Part shown: in pieces, positions 1 to 8,153 of the stretch
How positions within the stretch are numbered: the stretch's first letter is position 1
Layout: each line of letters starts with the position of its first letter
Translations under genes and position numbers: made by a program
The notes under the pieces: model-generated
What the model was told of the DNA's origin: nothing
What the model saw: the letters and a program-made list of their open reading frames with translations, nothing else
Databases searched by the model: none
DNA from: Sphingomonas aracearum
GTDB lineage: Bacteria; Pseudomonadota; Alphaproteobacteria; Sphingomonadales; Sphingomonadaceae
Direction of reading: 5' to 3'
NCBI RefSeq assembly: GCF_003345355.1
Contig: NZ_QQNB01000001.1
Span: 1,240,001-1,304,000 of the forward strand
DNA: 64,000 nt

Positions 1-2241
1 GTCCTCGCCGGCCTGGGCGTCCTTCAGCATGGTGGTGTGCAGCGAAGCGTGGATCTCGCCGGACAACGTATCGAGCCCGGCCTGCACGCCGGCATCGGTC
101 GGCAGCAGCGTGATCGCGGCATAGATCGGGTTGGCGACGCCGAACGCCGCCACCGCATTGGCCACCGCGCCCTGGTTGGGGCTGGCACCCACCCCGCGGA
201 GGCCGAGCGCGCTGCGCGCGACATCGACGTACACCGCATTGCCCGTCTGGCCGAGGCGCAGCTCGGTGGTGCCGCCGGTCGCCTGCACCAGCGTGTAGCT
301 GCCGTTCACCCCGCCCGCCGCGGTCAGCAGCGTGTAGCGGGTGCCCGGCGTGTCGCTGCCGGCCGCGCGCGTGACGGACAGCTGCGCGCCTGGCGCCAGC
401 GTCGCCGCCCCGCCCACGGCGATGCGGTCGGACACGCCGCCGGCGCCCACGTCCGCGGCGTAGATCGAGTTCTGCGCCTGGGAGAAGGCCCCGGTCACGG
501 TCAGCGTCCCGACGCCGCCTACGCCCGGCGCGATCGTCGCCCCGGTCACCGCGGCAAGGCCGGCCACGGTGCCCGTGCCCGCCAGGCTGGCGCCGTTGCC
601 GACCGTCACCTGCGCCGGCAGCGTGCCGGCCAGGATCAGCTGCCCCGCCGCCACCTGCGCGGTTCCGGTGAAGCCGGTCTGGTTGCCCACCGTCAGCGCG
701 CCCGCGCCCGTCTTCATCAGCATGCCGCCGCCCACGAGCGTGCCGGCAAAGGTGCCCGCCATCGCCTGGTCGACGATCACCCGCCCGCCATTGGCCGCCA
801 CGATGCCGCCGACCAGAGTTCCGGCAGTGCCGGTCAGCGCGGCGCCGGCGCCCACCGTCGTGCCGCCCGAGAAGTTCAGCGCGCTGTTCAGCGACCAGGT
901 GCCGCCGGTCACCGACAGCGCCTCGAAGTTCGCGGCACCGGCGAACAGGCCGGCGCCCGTGCCCGACAGGATCACCCGGTCTACCCCCGCGCCGCCGTCC
1001 ACGGCGCCGGTGACGACCGATCCGGAAACCAGGTTCAGCGTGTCGTCGCCCGCACCCATGTCGATCGCGCCGGCCGTGCCGCCGGTGATCGTGCCCGAGT
1101 TGGTGACGGTGTCGGCAAAGGCGCCGACGAACTGCACCGCGCGGCCGGTGGTGGCGCGGATCGTGCCGGCATTGGTCAGCGTCGTCGCGCCGTCCGCCAC
1201 GCCGCCCGGATTGGTGTCATGGTTGATGAGCACGGCATTGCCCGCGCCGAAGATCGTGGCGCCGGCATTGTTGACGATCGTGCCGCCGCCCATCGCCACA
1301 CCCTCGGCGCTGTTCGGCCGGCCGCCGGAGTCCACGCCCGTCGCGCTGACGCCCTGGATCGTGCCCGAGTTGATGACGGCGCCGATGAAGTCGATGTCCA
1401 CGCCGTCGCCGTCGCCGTTGGTGGCAACGCCGTCCCACTGGCCGGTGATCGTGCCGGTGTTGACCACGGTGCCGGTCCCGTCCGAGCCGATCCCGGAGCC
1501 GTTGCGGCCGAGGATCGTGCCGGCATTGGTGACGTTCACGTCCACGTCGCTGGTGATGCCGTGGCGCAGGCCGGAGATGGTGCCGGTCGCCTGGTTCACC
1601 ACAACGCCGTTCTTCTGCTGCCAGTCGACGCCGTCATAATTGTTGTTCGCAGGACCGTCCGAATAGATCAGCCCGGCATTGGTGACGACCGCGTTCTGGC
1701 CCGGACGGATGCCGTCCTGCCCGAACGAGCGCAGTTCCGCCCCGGCATAATTGTTGATGACCACGGTCGCGCCGCCGGCCACGGCGTCGAAGTCGAGCGC
1801 CTGCCCGCCGTTCGTGGTGCGGAGGATGCCGAAATTGTCGACTCGGACCGCGCCCGCGCTCGGCGCGACGTTGATGCGGAAAGCGTCGTCCTGAGACTCG
1901 ATCACCGCGCCGGCATTGTTGGTCAGCGTCACCGTGCGCGGGTTGTTGCCGCCGGACGCATTGATCGCGCGGCCACCGCTCGCCGTGGTGCGGATCGTGC
2001 CGGAATTGGTGATGCGCAGGTCCGTCGACGTGGTGGACCAGCTGATCGCCGGATTGCTGGCCGCGGACAGCGTGCCGCCTGCCTCCACCGTCACCCGATC
2101 GGCGCCGCCCACCGTCTTTGGCGTGGTGTCGGTGGTGCCCTGGCGGACGGTGATAGCCTGCTGCGCCGCTGCCGGCGTTGCTGCCGCCAGGCTTGCGAAA
2201 GCCATGGCGATCGCGCTCGATCCGCCCTTAAATCCGGTCAT
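1..2241 (-). CDS. Autotransporter, N-terminal part (passenger domain), cut by window start
   Basis: Reading leftward from an ATG at 2241, the frame stays open for 747 codons to the window edge, so the C-terminus is missing. Residues 1-25 form a signal peptide ending in TPAAAQQ. The rest is low-complexity, Gly/Ala/Thr/Asn-rich beta-helix sequence with recurring NAGTI, NSGTI and VNTGTI turns, typical of type V secretion passengers. Near the edge the motif GVQAGLDTLSGEIHASL resembles the linker just before an autotransporter beta-barrel, which would lie outside the window. The protein would cross the inner membrane by Sec and be displayed on the surface. Its ligand or function cannot be read from this part. 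It is divergent from the phosphate transporter gene. A frame of more than 700 codons is also open on the opposite strand, but it has no recognisable domain. Confidence 0.85.
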   Translation of the reverse strand, partial: MTGFKGGSSAIAMAFASLAAATPAAAQQAITVRQGTTDTTPKTVGGADRVTVEAGGTLSAASNPAISWSTTSTDLRITNSGTIRTTASGGRAINASGGNNPRTVTLTNNAGAVIESQDDAFRINVAPSAGAVRVDNFGILRTTNGGQALDFDAVAGGATVVINNYAGAELRSFGQDGIRPGQNAVVTNAGLIYSDGPANNNYDGVDWQQKNGVVVNQATGTISGLRHGITSDVDVNVTNAGTILGRNGSGIGSDGTGTVVNTGTITGQWDGVATNGDGDGVDIDFIGAVINSGTIQGVSATGVDSGGRPNSAEGVAMGGGTIVNNAGATIFGAGNAVLINHDTNPGGVADGATTLTNAGTIRATTGRAVQFVGAFADTVTNSGTITGGTAGAIDMGAGDDTLNLVSGSVVTGAVDGGAGVDRVILSGTGAGLFAGAANFEALSVTGGTWSLNSALNFSGGTTVGAGAALTGTAGTLVGGIVAANGGRVIVDQAMAGTFAGTLVGGGMLMKTGAGALTVGNQTGFTGTAQVAAGQLILAGTLPAQVTVGNGASLAGTGTVAGLAAVTGATIAPGVGGVGTLTVTGAFSQAQNSIYAADVGAGGVSDRIAVGGAATLAPGAQLSVTRAAGSDTPGTRYTLLTAAGGVNGSYTLVQATGGTTELRLGQTGNAVYVDVARSALGLRGVGASPNQGAVANAVAAFGVANPIYAAITLLPTDAGVQAGLDTLSGEIHASLHTTMLKDAQAGED

Positions 2242-2304
2242 GCCGTTGTCCCTGTTCCGTTTTGCCGCCCCGAAACGGGCCTAGGCACCCAATAAGATGC
2301 TTCT

Positions 2305-2349
2305 GTGACAGTCCCGCCGATATGGCGCGACCTGTCACCATATTGTCGC
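2305..2349 (+). promoter_or_regulatory. PHO-box-like site upstream of the phosphate transporter
   Basis: Two heptamers, CTGTCAC (2332-2338) and TTGTCGC (2343-2349), are separated by the 4-base spacer CATA. This is the layout of a PhoB-binding PHO box (consensus CTGTCAT-N4-CTGTCAY). A GTGACAG at 2305-2311 forms an inverted repeat with the first heptamer. The site ends 23 bases before the transporter ATG. Phosphate control is inferred from the site and the adjacent gene. Confidence 0.45.
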
Positions 2350-2372
2350 ATGCTTGGCGCAAGAGCCGGGCC

Positions 2373-4013
2373 ATGGCTTCCCTCGCCCCCGACGCCGCCT
2401 CGCCTTCGCACCGCCACGGGCCGCGACTCGACGCGCAGCTGCACCCGTCCGGTCGCTGGATCTTCCTGGCGCTGCTCGTCGGCGGGCTCGCTTATGCGGG
2501 GATCAGCATCCTGTGGGACACCGCGCGGGTCGGCGAGCAGCTTGCGCTGGGCGCCTTCCTGTTCCTCGGCCTGGCGCTGATCATCGCGCTCGGCTTCGAG
2601 TTCGTGAACGGCTTTCACGACACCGCCAACGCGGTTGCCACCGTGATCTACACCCATTCCATGCCGGCGCCGCTGGCGGTGGTCTGGTCCGGCTTCTTCA
2701 ACTTCCTGGGCGTGCTGCTGTCGTCGGGCGCGGTGGCCTATTCGATCGTCACGCTGCTGCCGGTCGACCTCATCCTGCATGTCGGCAGTGCCGGCGGCTA
2801 TGCGATGATCTTCGCGCTGCTGCTCGCCGCGGTGATGTGGAACCTGGCGACCTGGGCGGTGGGTCTGCCCAATTCCTCCAGCCATGCGCTGATCGGCTCG
2901 ATCCTGGGCGTGGGTCTGGCCAACCAGCTTCTCTCCACCGGCCCGGCCGGCACGGCAGGCGTCGATTGGGGCCAGGCACAAAAGGTGCTCGCGGCCTTGC
3001 TGTTCAGCCCGCTGCTGGGGTTCGCCGCTGCGTTCGTGCTGCTGCTGGTGATGAAGCGCCTGTTCCCCTCGCCCGAGCTGTACCGTGAACCGCGCGGGAA
3101 CGAGCCGCCGCCGCGCGGCGTCCGCGCCCTCCTGATCTTCACCTGCACCGCCGTCAGCTTCGCGCATGGCGGCAATGACGGGCAGAAGGGCATGGGGCTG
3201 ATCATGCTGATCCTGATCGGCTGCGCGCCCACCGCTTATGCGCTGAACCGCACCGTGCCGGAAAGCGCGACGCCGTCCTTCGTCCAGTCCGCACGGGCCG
3301 CCGGCGCCGCCTTCTCGCGCCAGGCGCCGGGCGTCACCGTGACGCCGGACCAGGCACGCGGCCAGCTCACCCAGGCGCTGCGCGACCGCAAGGTCAACGC
3401 CCCCGCCACCTTTGCGGCGCTGTCCACCCTGTCGCGCGACGTGTCGCAGCGGATCGCCGCCTATGGCTCGCTCGGCAAGGTGCCCGCCGCGCAGACGCCC
3501 AACCTGCGTTCCGACATGTACCTTGTCCTCGACACCTCGCTGCTCGCCACCAAGGACGAAGCCGTGCGCGAGCGGATGAGCGCGGCCGATGTCGAGGCGG
3601 TGGAGGCCCACTCCAAGCGCCTGCAACAGGGCACGCGCTACATCCCCGACTGGGTAAAGGTCGCCGTCGCGCTGGCGCTGGGCCTGGGCACCATGGTCGG
3701 CTGGAAGCGCATCGTGGTGACGGTGGGCGAGAAGATCGGCAAGACGCATCTCACCTACGGCATGGGCGCTTCGGCCGAACTGGTCGCCGCATCCACCATC
3801 CTGCTCGCCGAGAAGTTCGGCATGCCGGTGTCCACCACGCACATCCTGTCCTCCGGCGTGGCCGGCGCGTCCGTCGCCAACGGCGCGGGGCTGCAGCGGC
3901 GGACCATCCGCAACATGGTCGCCGCCTGGGTGCTGACGCTGCCGGTCGCGATGCTGCTGTCGGGCGTGCTCTACTGGCTGCTGCTGGAGCTGGTCCGCGC
4001 GCTGGGTATCTGA
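2373..4013 (+). CDS. pit: PiT-family inorganic phosphate transporter
   Basis: Inner-membrane low-affinity phosphate:cation symporter of the PiT/PHO4 family, 546 residues. The first half carries the family signature GFHDTANAVATV (about residues 80-91). The second half has its counterpart MPVSTTHILSSGVAGAS near residue 500, in keeping with the inverted two-repeat fold. The halves are separated by a long polar segment (roughly residues 245-410) in place of a short loop. The ATG at 2373 (MASLAPDAAS) was chosen because upstream codons in the frame give a Cys/Arg-rich sequence unlike a transporter N-terminus and would run through the PHO-box-like site. The gene is divergent from the autotransporter. 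Confidence 0.9.
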   Translation: MASLAPDAASPSHRHGPRLDAQLHPSGRWIFLALLVGGLAYAGISILWDTARVGEQLALGAFLFLGLALIIALGFEFVNGFHDTANAVATVIYTHSMPAPLAVVWSGFFNFLGVLLSSGAVAYSIVTLLPVDLILHVGSAGGYAMIFALLLAAVMWNLATWAVGLPNSSSHALIGSILGVGLANQLLSTGPAGTAGVDWGQAQKVLAALLFSPLLGFAAAFVLLLVMKRLFPSPELYREPRGNEPPPRGVRALLIFTCTAVSFAHGGNDGQKGMGLIMLILIGCAPTAYALNRTVPESATPSFVQSARAAGAAFSRQAPGVTVTPDQARGQLTQALRDRKVNAPATFAALSTLSRDVSQRIAAYGSLGKVPAAQTPNLRSDMYLVLDTSLLATKDEAVRERMSAADVEAVEAHSKRLQQGTRYIPDWVKVAVALALGLGTMVGWKRIVVTVGEKIGKTHLTYGMGASAELVAASTILLAEKFGMPVSTTHILSSGVAGASVANGAGLQRRTIRNMVAAWVLTLPVAMLLSGVLYWLLLELVRALGI

Positions 4014-4084
4014 TCGCGGCAACGGAACAGCAACACGGCCTCGAACGTCTCTGCCCCGACAACAGGGCAGGATTTTTGCGAACC

Positions 4085-4552
4085 ATGGCCACCACCTATC
4101 CGGCCGCACGGGCAAGCGCCGCCCCGGCGCGCACCCATCCGGTGCACGGGCTGCTTTCCGCCTTTCCGCTCGCCTTCTTCGTCGGGGCGCTGGTCACCGA
4201 CCTTGCATATGCGGCCACCGCCGAAATGCAGTGGGCCAACTTCTCGGTCTGGCTGATCGCCGCGGGCGTCGTCATGGGCGTGCTCGCCGCCTTGGCCGGG
4301 ATCGTCGATGCACTGGTGAACCGCCGCCGCGGAATGCGGCCCCGCCGCCCCTGGCCGCATAGCCTCGGCACGCTGGCGATGATGGTGCTCGCCGTGATCA
4401 ACGGCTTCATCCACAGCCGCGACGCCTGGACCTCGGTGGTGCCGACCGGCCTTCTCCTGTCGGCGATCGTTGCCGTGCTGGCGATCGTGACGAGCTGGAT
4501 GGGCTATTCGCTCGAAGCCCGCCAGGAAGCTTCCGTCCGGGAGGTCCGCTGA
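4085..4552 (+). CDS. DUF2231 membrane protein
   Basis: A 155-residue inner-membrane protein with about four hydrophobic segments. The N-terminal THPVHGLLSAFPLAFFVGAL followed by an aspartate (TDLAY) is the hallmark of the DUF2231 family. The family has no assigned biochemical activity; members often sit beside redox or sugar-dehydrogenase genes. Its stop overlaps the next start as TGATG (4550-4554), so it is probably translationally coupled to the sorbosone-dehydrogenase-like lipoprotein downstream. Confidence 0.8.
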   Translation: MATTYPAARASAAPARTHPVHGLLSAFPLAFFVGALVTDLAYAATAEMQWANFSVWLIAAGVVMGVLAALAGIVDALVNRRRGMRPRRPWPHSLGTLAMMVLAVINGFIHSRDAWTSVVPTGLLLSAIVAVLAIVTSWMGYSLEARQEASVREVR

Positions 4553-5844
4553 TGCGCTTTCTCGCTCCTCTCGCCGCTGCCCTCGGTCTCGCCGCTTGCA
4601 GTGGCGGCGGCGTCCCGCAGCCGAACGATCATACCGGCCCGAACCCGACCCTGCCCGAGCAGAACCAGTATCTGCTGCCGCCGATGCGCATCGCCACGCC
4701 GGCCCCCTGGGGCGCGGCCAGGCCGACCGTTCCCGCCGGCATGAAGGTGGAGGCGTTCGCGACGGACATGAAGAATGTCCGCTCGCTGTTCGTGCTGCCC
4801 AACGGCGACGTGCTCGCCACCGAGCCCAAGGGCCCGAGCGAGCCGATCGCCCGGCCCAAGGACATCATCGTCAACTTCGTGCAGGGCTTCGGCCACAGCA
4901 AGACCAAAGGCGAGAACCGCATCACCCTGCTGCGCGACACGAACGGCGATGGGCGGGCGGACGTGAAGACGGTGTTCCTCGACCATCTCGTCTCGCCCTT
5001 CGGCATGGCGCTAGTCGGCAGCGACCTCTACATCGCCAACACCGACGCGATCATCCGCGTGCCGTACCAGACCGGCCAGACGCGGATCACCGCCAGGCCG
5101 ACGATCCTGACGGAGTTGCCCGGCGGCCCGATCAACCATCACTGGACCAAGGACCTCGTCGCCAGCCCGGACGGCAGCAAGCTCTATGTCGGCATCGGCT
5201 CCAACTCCAACATCACCGAGAAGGGGATGGAAGCCGAAAAGGACCGGGCGATGATCTGGGAGGTCGACCGTGCCACCGGCGCGCACCGCCCCTATGCCAC
5301 CGGCCTGCGCAACCCCAACGGGCTGCAGTTCAATCCGGCGACCGGCCAGCTGTGGACGGTGGTCAACGAGCGCGACGAGCTCGGCCCCGATCTCGTGCCC
5401 GATTATCTCACCTCGGTGCGGCCGGGCGCCTTTTACGGCTGGCCGTGGAGCTATTGGGGCCAGCATGTCGATCCGCGCGTGAAGCCGGCGCGGCCGGAAA
5501 AGGTCGCACAGGCGATCCTGCCCGACTTCTCGCTCAGCAGCCATGTCGCTCCCCTCGGCATGGTGTTCGCGCGCGGCGGCAGCCTGCCCGCGCGGTTCAC
5601 CGGCGGCGCACTGGTCGGCGAGCATGGCAGCTGGGATCGCGGCCATTTCAACGGCTACAAGGTGGTGTTCGTGCCCTTCGCCAACGGCCGCCCGTCCGGC
5701 AAGGCGCAGGATCTCGTCACCGGCTTTCTCGACAAGGAGGGCCATGCCCGCGGCCGCCCCGTCGGCCTGGCGCTCGACCGCAGCGGCGCGCTGCTGATCG
5801 CGGACGATCTGTCGAACACCGTCTGGCGCGTCTCCGGCGCCTGA
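4552..5844 (+). CDS. PQQ-type sugar (sorbosone) dehydrogenase family lipoprotein
   Basis: A 430-residue beta-propeller of the soluble glucose/sorbosone dehydrogenase family. The N-terminus (LGLAACSGGG) is a lipoprotein signal with the lipid Cys at about residue 16, so it should be anchored in the periplasm. Family-like blocks are NGDVLATEPKGP, GENRITLLRDTNGDGRAD, LYIANTDAIIRVPY, GLRNPNGLQFNP, FYGWPWSYWG and GEHGSWDRGHFNGYKV. Related proteins bind pyrroloquinoline quinone and oxidise sugars or sugar alcohols, but the substrate here is unknown. No pqq biosynthesis genes are in the window. It overlaps the DUF2231 gene by one base. Confidence 0.8.
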   Translation: MRFLAPLAAALGLAACSGGGVPQPNDHTGPNPTLPEQNQYLLPPMRIATPAPWGAARPTVPAGMKVEAFATDMKNVRSLFVLPNGDVLATEPKGPSEPIARPKDIIVNFVQGFGHSKTKGENRITLLRDTNGDGRADVKTVFLDHLVSPFGMALVGSDLYIANTDAIIRVPYQTGQTRITARPTILTELPGGPINHHWTKDLVASPDGSKLYVGIGSNSNITEKGMEAEKDRAMIWEVDRATGAHRPYATGLRNPNGLQFNPATGQLWTVVNERDELGPDLVPDYLTSVRPGAFYGWPWSYWGQHVDPRVKPARPEKVAQAILPDFSLSSHVAPLGMVFARGGSLPARFTGGALVGEHGSWDRGHFNGYKVVFVPFANGRPSGKAQDLVTGFLDKEGHARGRPVGLALDRSGALLIADDLSNTVWRVSGA

Positions 5845-5863
5845 CGAGCCCCCCTTCTCTCCA

Positions 5864-5964
5864 CCCCGGCGAAAGCCGGGGCCCAGTTGGGAAGGCTTCG
5901 GTGACGACGCGCAACGCTTCTCAGAAAACCTCGTCCAACTGGACCCCGGCCTCGGCGGGGAACA
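5864..5964. repeat. REP doublet (BIME-like) downstream of the sugar dehydrogenase gene
   Basis: Two facing REP units. The left hairpin is CCCCGGC-gaaa-GCCGGGG (5864-5881), followed by CCCAGTTGG. The right unit has CCAACTGGA (5935-5943) followed by CCCCGGC-ctcg-GCGGGG. The same unit family recurs at 48566-48675. It may act as a transcription end or mRNA-stabilising element for the preceding gene pair. Confidence 0.7.
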
Positions 5965-5970
5965 ATTCTC

Positions 5971-5999
5971 TTGACATAATGAACCCATATGGCTATACG
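5971..5999 (+). promoter_or_regulatory. Candidate sigma-70-type promoter
   Basis: TTGACA (5971-5976), a 17-base spacer and TATACG (5994-5999) make an unusually good consensus promoter for this GC-rich sequence. It points into a stretch with no convincing protein gene but with many potential RNA helices. Confidence 0.5.
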
Positions 6000-6340
6000 C
6001 CGCAGCAGTTCAGAACCGCGGTAAGGGCCTGCGGCGGGGTTGGACGAAAGCAGCCGGTGGTGGTGCCGTCACAAGCACCATGCCCGGCGATCGACCGGCG
6101 CGGAGCCATCCGGGACTAAAGTCGGATGTCCGTTCATCAGGGTCGGGGAAGGTTTGAAGACGTCCGGAGGGCGAGCGGAACCGGTGACAGCGGTTCAACT
6201 CGATCTCCATGCCAGAGCCGGTGCGGCAGAGTACCGGGGGCGTCGCCGATACCCGGCAGACACAAGAAGTCTCGACGCTTCGTAGTTCAGCGAGTGTCTC
6301 AAAAGTCGTCGAGCCCCGGGTGCAAAACCGTGGCTGGGAC
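5999..6340 (+). ncRNA. Candidate structured non-coding RNA (family not recognised)
   Basis: No convincing protein is encoded here, yet the stretch is dense in complementary arms. GCCGCAG (5999-6005) pairs with CTGCGGC (6029-6035). TGGTGC (6061-6066) pairs with GCACCA (6075-6080). CATCC-gg-GAC-taaa-GTC-GGATG spans 6107-6128. CGAG-cg-GAACCG, a 7-base loop, then CGGTTC-aa-CTCG spans 6172-6202. CCGGG (6234) pairs with CCCGG (6252). CTCGACG (6271-6277) with CGTCGAG (6307-6313) crosses AGACAC (6258) with GTGTCT (6294), which suggests a pseudoknot or a switch. It does not match what I know of tmRNA, RNase P, SRP or 6S RNA. Ends are approximate, and the promoter just upstream would start transcription near 6006. 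Confidence 0.35.
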
Positions 6341-6435
6341 GCGCCGGTCGATCCCTTTCCCTCGTGTTCACGGGCCGCGTACGCGCGCGCCCGGCGTTCG
6401 TCGTTGCGGCGGCACCCTCTCCCCTCAACACTTTC

Positions 6436-6680
6436 CGTCATCCCGGCGCAGGCCGGGATCCACCGTGCGGCAAGCGCGCCGCCCGATCCTTAATCTGCGC
6501 GCCTGCGGAGCCATGGACCCCGGCCTCCGCCGGGGTGACGGTATGAGAGTGGCAGCCGGACGCACTTTACAGATCTTCGTCATCCCGACCCAGGGCGGGA
6601 TACATGCCGCCGCAAGCGCTCCGTCCAACCGCCAGCCCCACCCCCGCGGAGCCATGGACCCTGACCTCAACCCTCGTAAC
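6436..6680. repeat. Cluster of REP palindromes, two intact and one degenerate
   Basis: A TCCCGGC-gcag-GCCGGGA hairpin (6441-6458) and an ACCCCGGC-ctcc-GCCGGGGT hairpin (6517-6536) sit in opposite orientation with matching outer arms (CGTCATCCCGGC against GCCGGGGTGACG). A decayed third copy begins near 6582 (CGTCATCCCGACCC). The stretch lies upstream of the methyltransferase-like gene, and I see no gene in it. Confidence 0.7.
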
Positions 6681-6752
6681 GGAAGGGGAGGCGCCGCCGC
6701 CCACCCGAACCCTTCACTCCGCCCTAACCAATGCCGCGCTACGCCCGCGGCG

Positions 6753-8072
6753 ATGTTTCACGACCGCTCCCTCGCGCGCGCCGCCGCCGCTGCCGACCCC
6801 TGCCCGCGTTCGGCGGTGAGCGCCGGGACGGGCTGGGCCGGGCTGGCCGGGCTGATCGCCTGGGTGGCCGTGTGCCTGCACTTCGGCATGGACGGGCCCT
6901 ATGCGGCGCTGGTCAACGTCGCCGCCTGCGCGCTGCCGATGGTGTTGTGGTCGGTGCTGGTCGACAAGGTGCACCGCAACCCCTCGGCCGGGTTCGACTG
7001 GTCGCACCCGAAGCCGTGGCGCGAAACGCGCGAGACGAGCCTCACGAAGCTGGCCGGGCTGTGGCTCACCTGGGGCGGGATCGCGCTGATCTATGCCGCC
7101 GGGCGTTTCTGGTGGCGGGACAATTTCGCCTTCTCCATGTGGGTGCTGACCGGGCTCGCGCCGGTGCTGCTGGTGCTGTCCGTGCCCTACATCGTGGTGC
7201 TCGACCGCTATGCCCGCGAGCCGCGCGACGGCTGCTGGATGCTCGGCGCCTGGGCGATGGGGCTGGACGTGGCGATCGAGCGCGAGGCGATCTTCAACCA
7301 TCTGCGCAGCTGGGGGGTGAAGATGTTCTTCACCGCCTTCATGCTCGCCATCGTGCCGCCGGGCTTCGCCGAGTTCGTCGCCACCGACACCAGCCGACTG
7401 TTCGCCGACCCGGTGAAGCTCGCGCAATGGCTCATCACCTTCATGTTCGTGGTGGATGTCGGCTTCGCGACCGCCGGCTATCTCCTGGCGCTCAAGCCGC
7501 TCGACACGCACATCCGCACCGCCAATCCGTTCGCCGCGGCGTGGATGGCGGCGCTGATCTGCTACCCGCCGTTCGTGCTGATGGCCGATGGCGGGCCGCT
7601 CGACTATCATGTCGGCACGTCGAACTGGACGCACTGGCTGTGGGGCCAGCCGGTGCTGCTGGCGGCCTGGGGCGCGCTGCTGGTGGTGCTGACCGCGATC
7701 TACGCCTGGGCGACCGTCGCGTTCGGACTGCGCTTTTCCAACCTCACGCATCGCGGCATCATCACCCACGGGCCGTATCGCTGGTCGCGTCACCCGGCGT
7801 ACCTGTCGAAGAACCTGTTCTGGCTGCTGGAATGCATGCCCTGGTTCACCACCGGCAGCGTGACGGACGCAGGCCGCGCCTGCCTGCTGATGGGCGCGGT
7901 GGCCGGCGTCTATTACTGGCGGGCGAAGACGGAGGAGCGCCACCTGTCGCTCGACCCCGCCTATCGCGCGTACAGCGCGTGGATGGACCGCCACGGCGCC
8001 GTTCCCCGCTTCTTCGCGTGGCTGACGGGCAGGCCGGCGCCGGTGGCGCGCACGGAGGCCGAGGCGCGGTAG
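6753..8072 (+). CDS. Integral membrane protein with C-terminal isoprenylcysteine carboxyl methyltransferase-like domain
   Basis: A 439-residue protein with about nine hydrophobic segments. The C-terminal third contains HGPYRWSRHPAYLSKNLFW and a later EERHLSLDPAYRAY, the S-adenosylmethionine-binding signature of the ICMT/phospholipid-methyltransferase membrane family. Simple ICMT-like proteins are about 200 residues, so the N-terminal half is an extra membrane domain that I do not recognise. The start at 6753 (MFHDRSLARA) is the first plausible ATG; its ribosome site is weak and the preceding sequence is REP repeat. Substrate unknown. Confidence 0.7.
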   Translation: MFHDRSLARAAAAADPCPRSAVSAGTGWAGLAGLIAWVAVCLHFGMDGPYAALVNVAACALPMVLWSVLVDKVHRNPSAGFDWSHPKPWRETRETSLTKLAGLWLTWGGIALIYAAGRFWWRDNFAFSMWVLTGLAPVLLVLSVPYIVVLDRYAREPRDGCWMLGAWAMGLDVAIEREAIFNHLRSWGVKMFFTAFMLAIVPPGFAEFVATDTSRLFADPVKLAQWLITFMFVVDVGFATAGYLLALKPLDTHIRTANPFAAAWMAALICYPPFVLMADGGPLDYHVGTSNWTHWLWGQPVLLAAWGALLVVLTAIYAWATVAFGLRFSNLTHRGIITHGPYRWSRHPAYLSKNLFWLLECMPWFTTGSVTDAGRACLLMGAVAGVYYWRAKTEERHLSLDPAYRAYSAWMDRHGAVPRFFAWLTGRPAPVARTEAEAR

Positions 8073-8153
8073 CAGCGGTCGGCCCCGCCACGCAGCAAGG
8101 GCCACCCGCCACGCAGGAATGACGGGGGCGGAGGATTGTGGCACAGCGCCGCC

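Noticed and set aside
37..2295. A 750-codon open frame on the plus strand opposite the autotransporter.
   Set aside because: Its product is Arg/Ala/Gly-rich without domains, while the minus-strand frame has a signal peptide and beta-helix repeats. It is a shadow of GC-rich coding sequence.
5999..6340. tmRNA, RNase P RNA, 6S RNA, SRP RNA or IscB-type guide RNA.
   Set aside because: None of the conserved blocks of these RNAs is present (no tag reading frame, no GAGGAAAGTCCGG-type core, no SRP tetraloop region), and no IscB or TnpB gene is nearby.
6010..6441. A 143-codon minus-strand frame over the RNA candidate.
   Set aside because: No ribosome site, no domain and Arg/Pro-rich composition. 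It seems a by-product of GC content, though a coding origin is not fully excluded.
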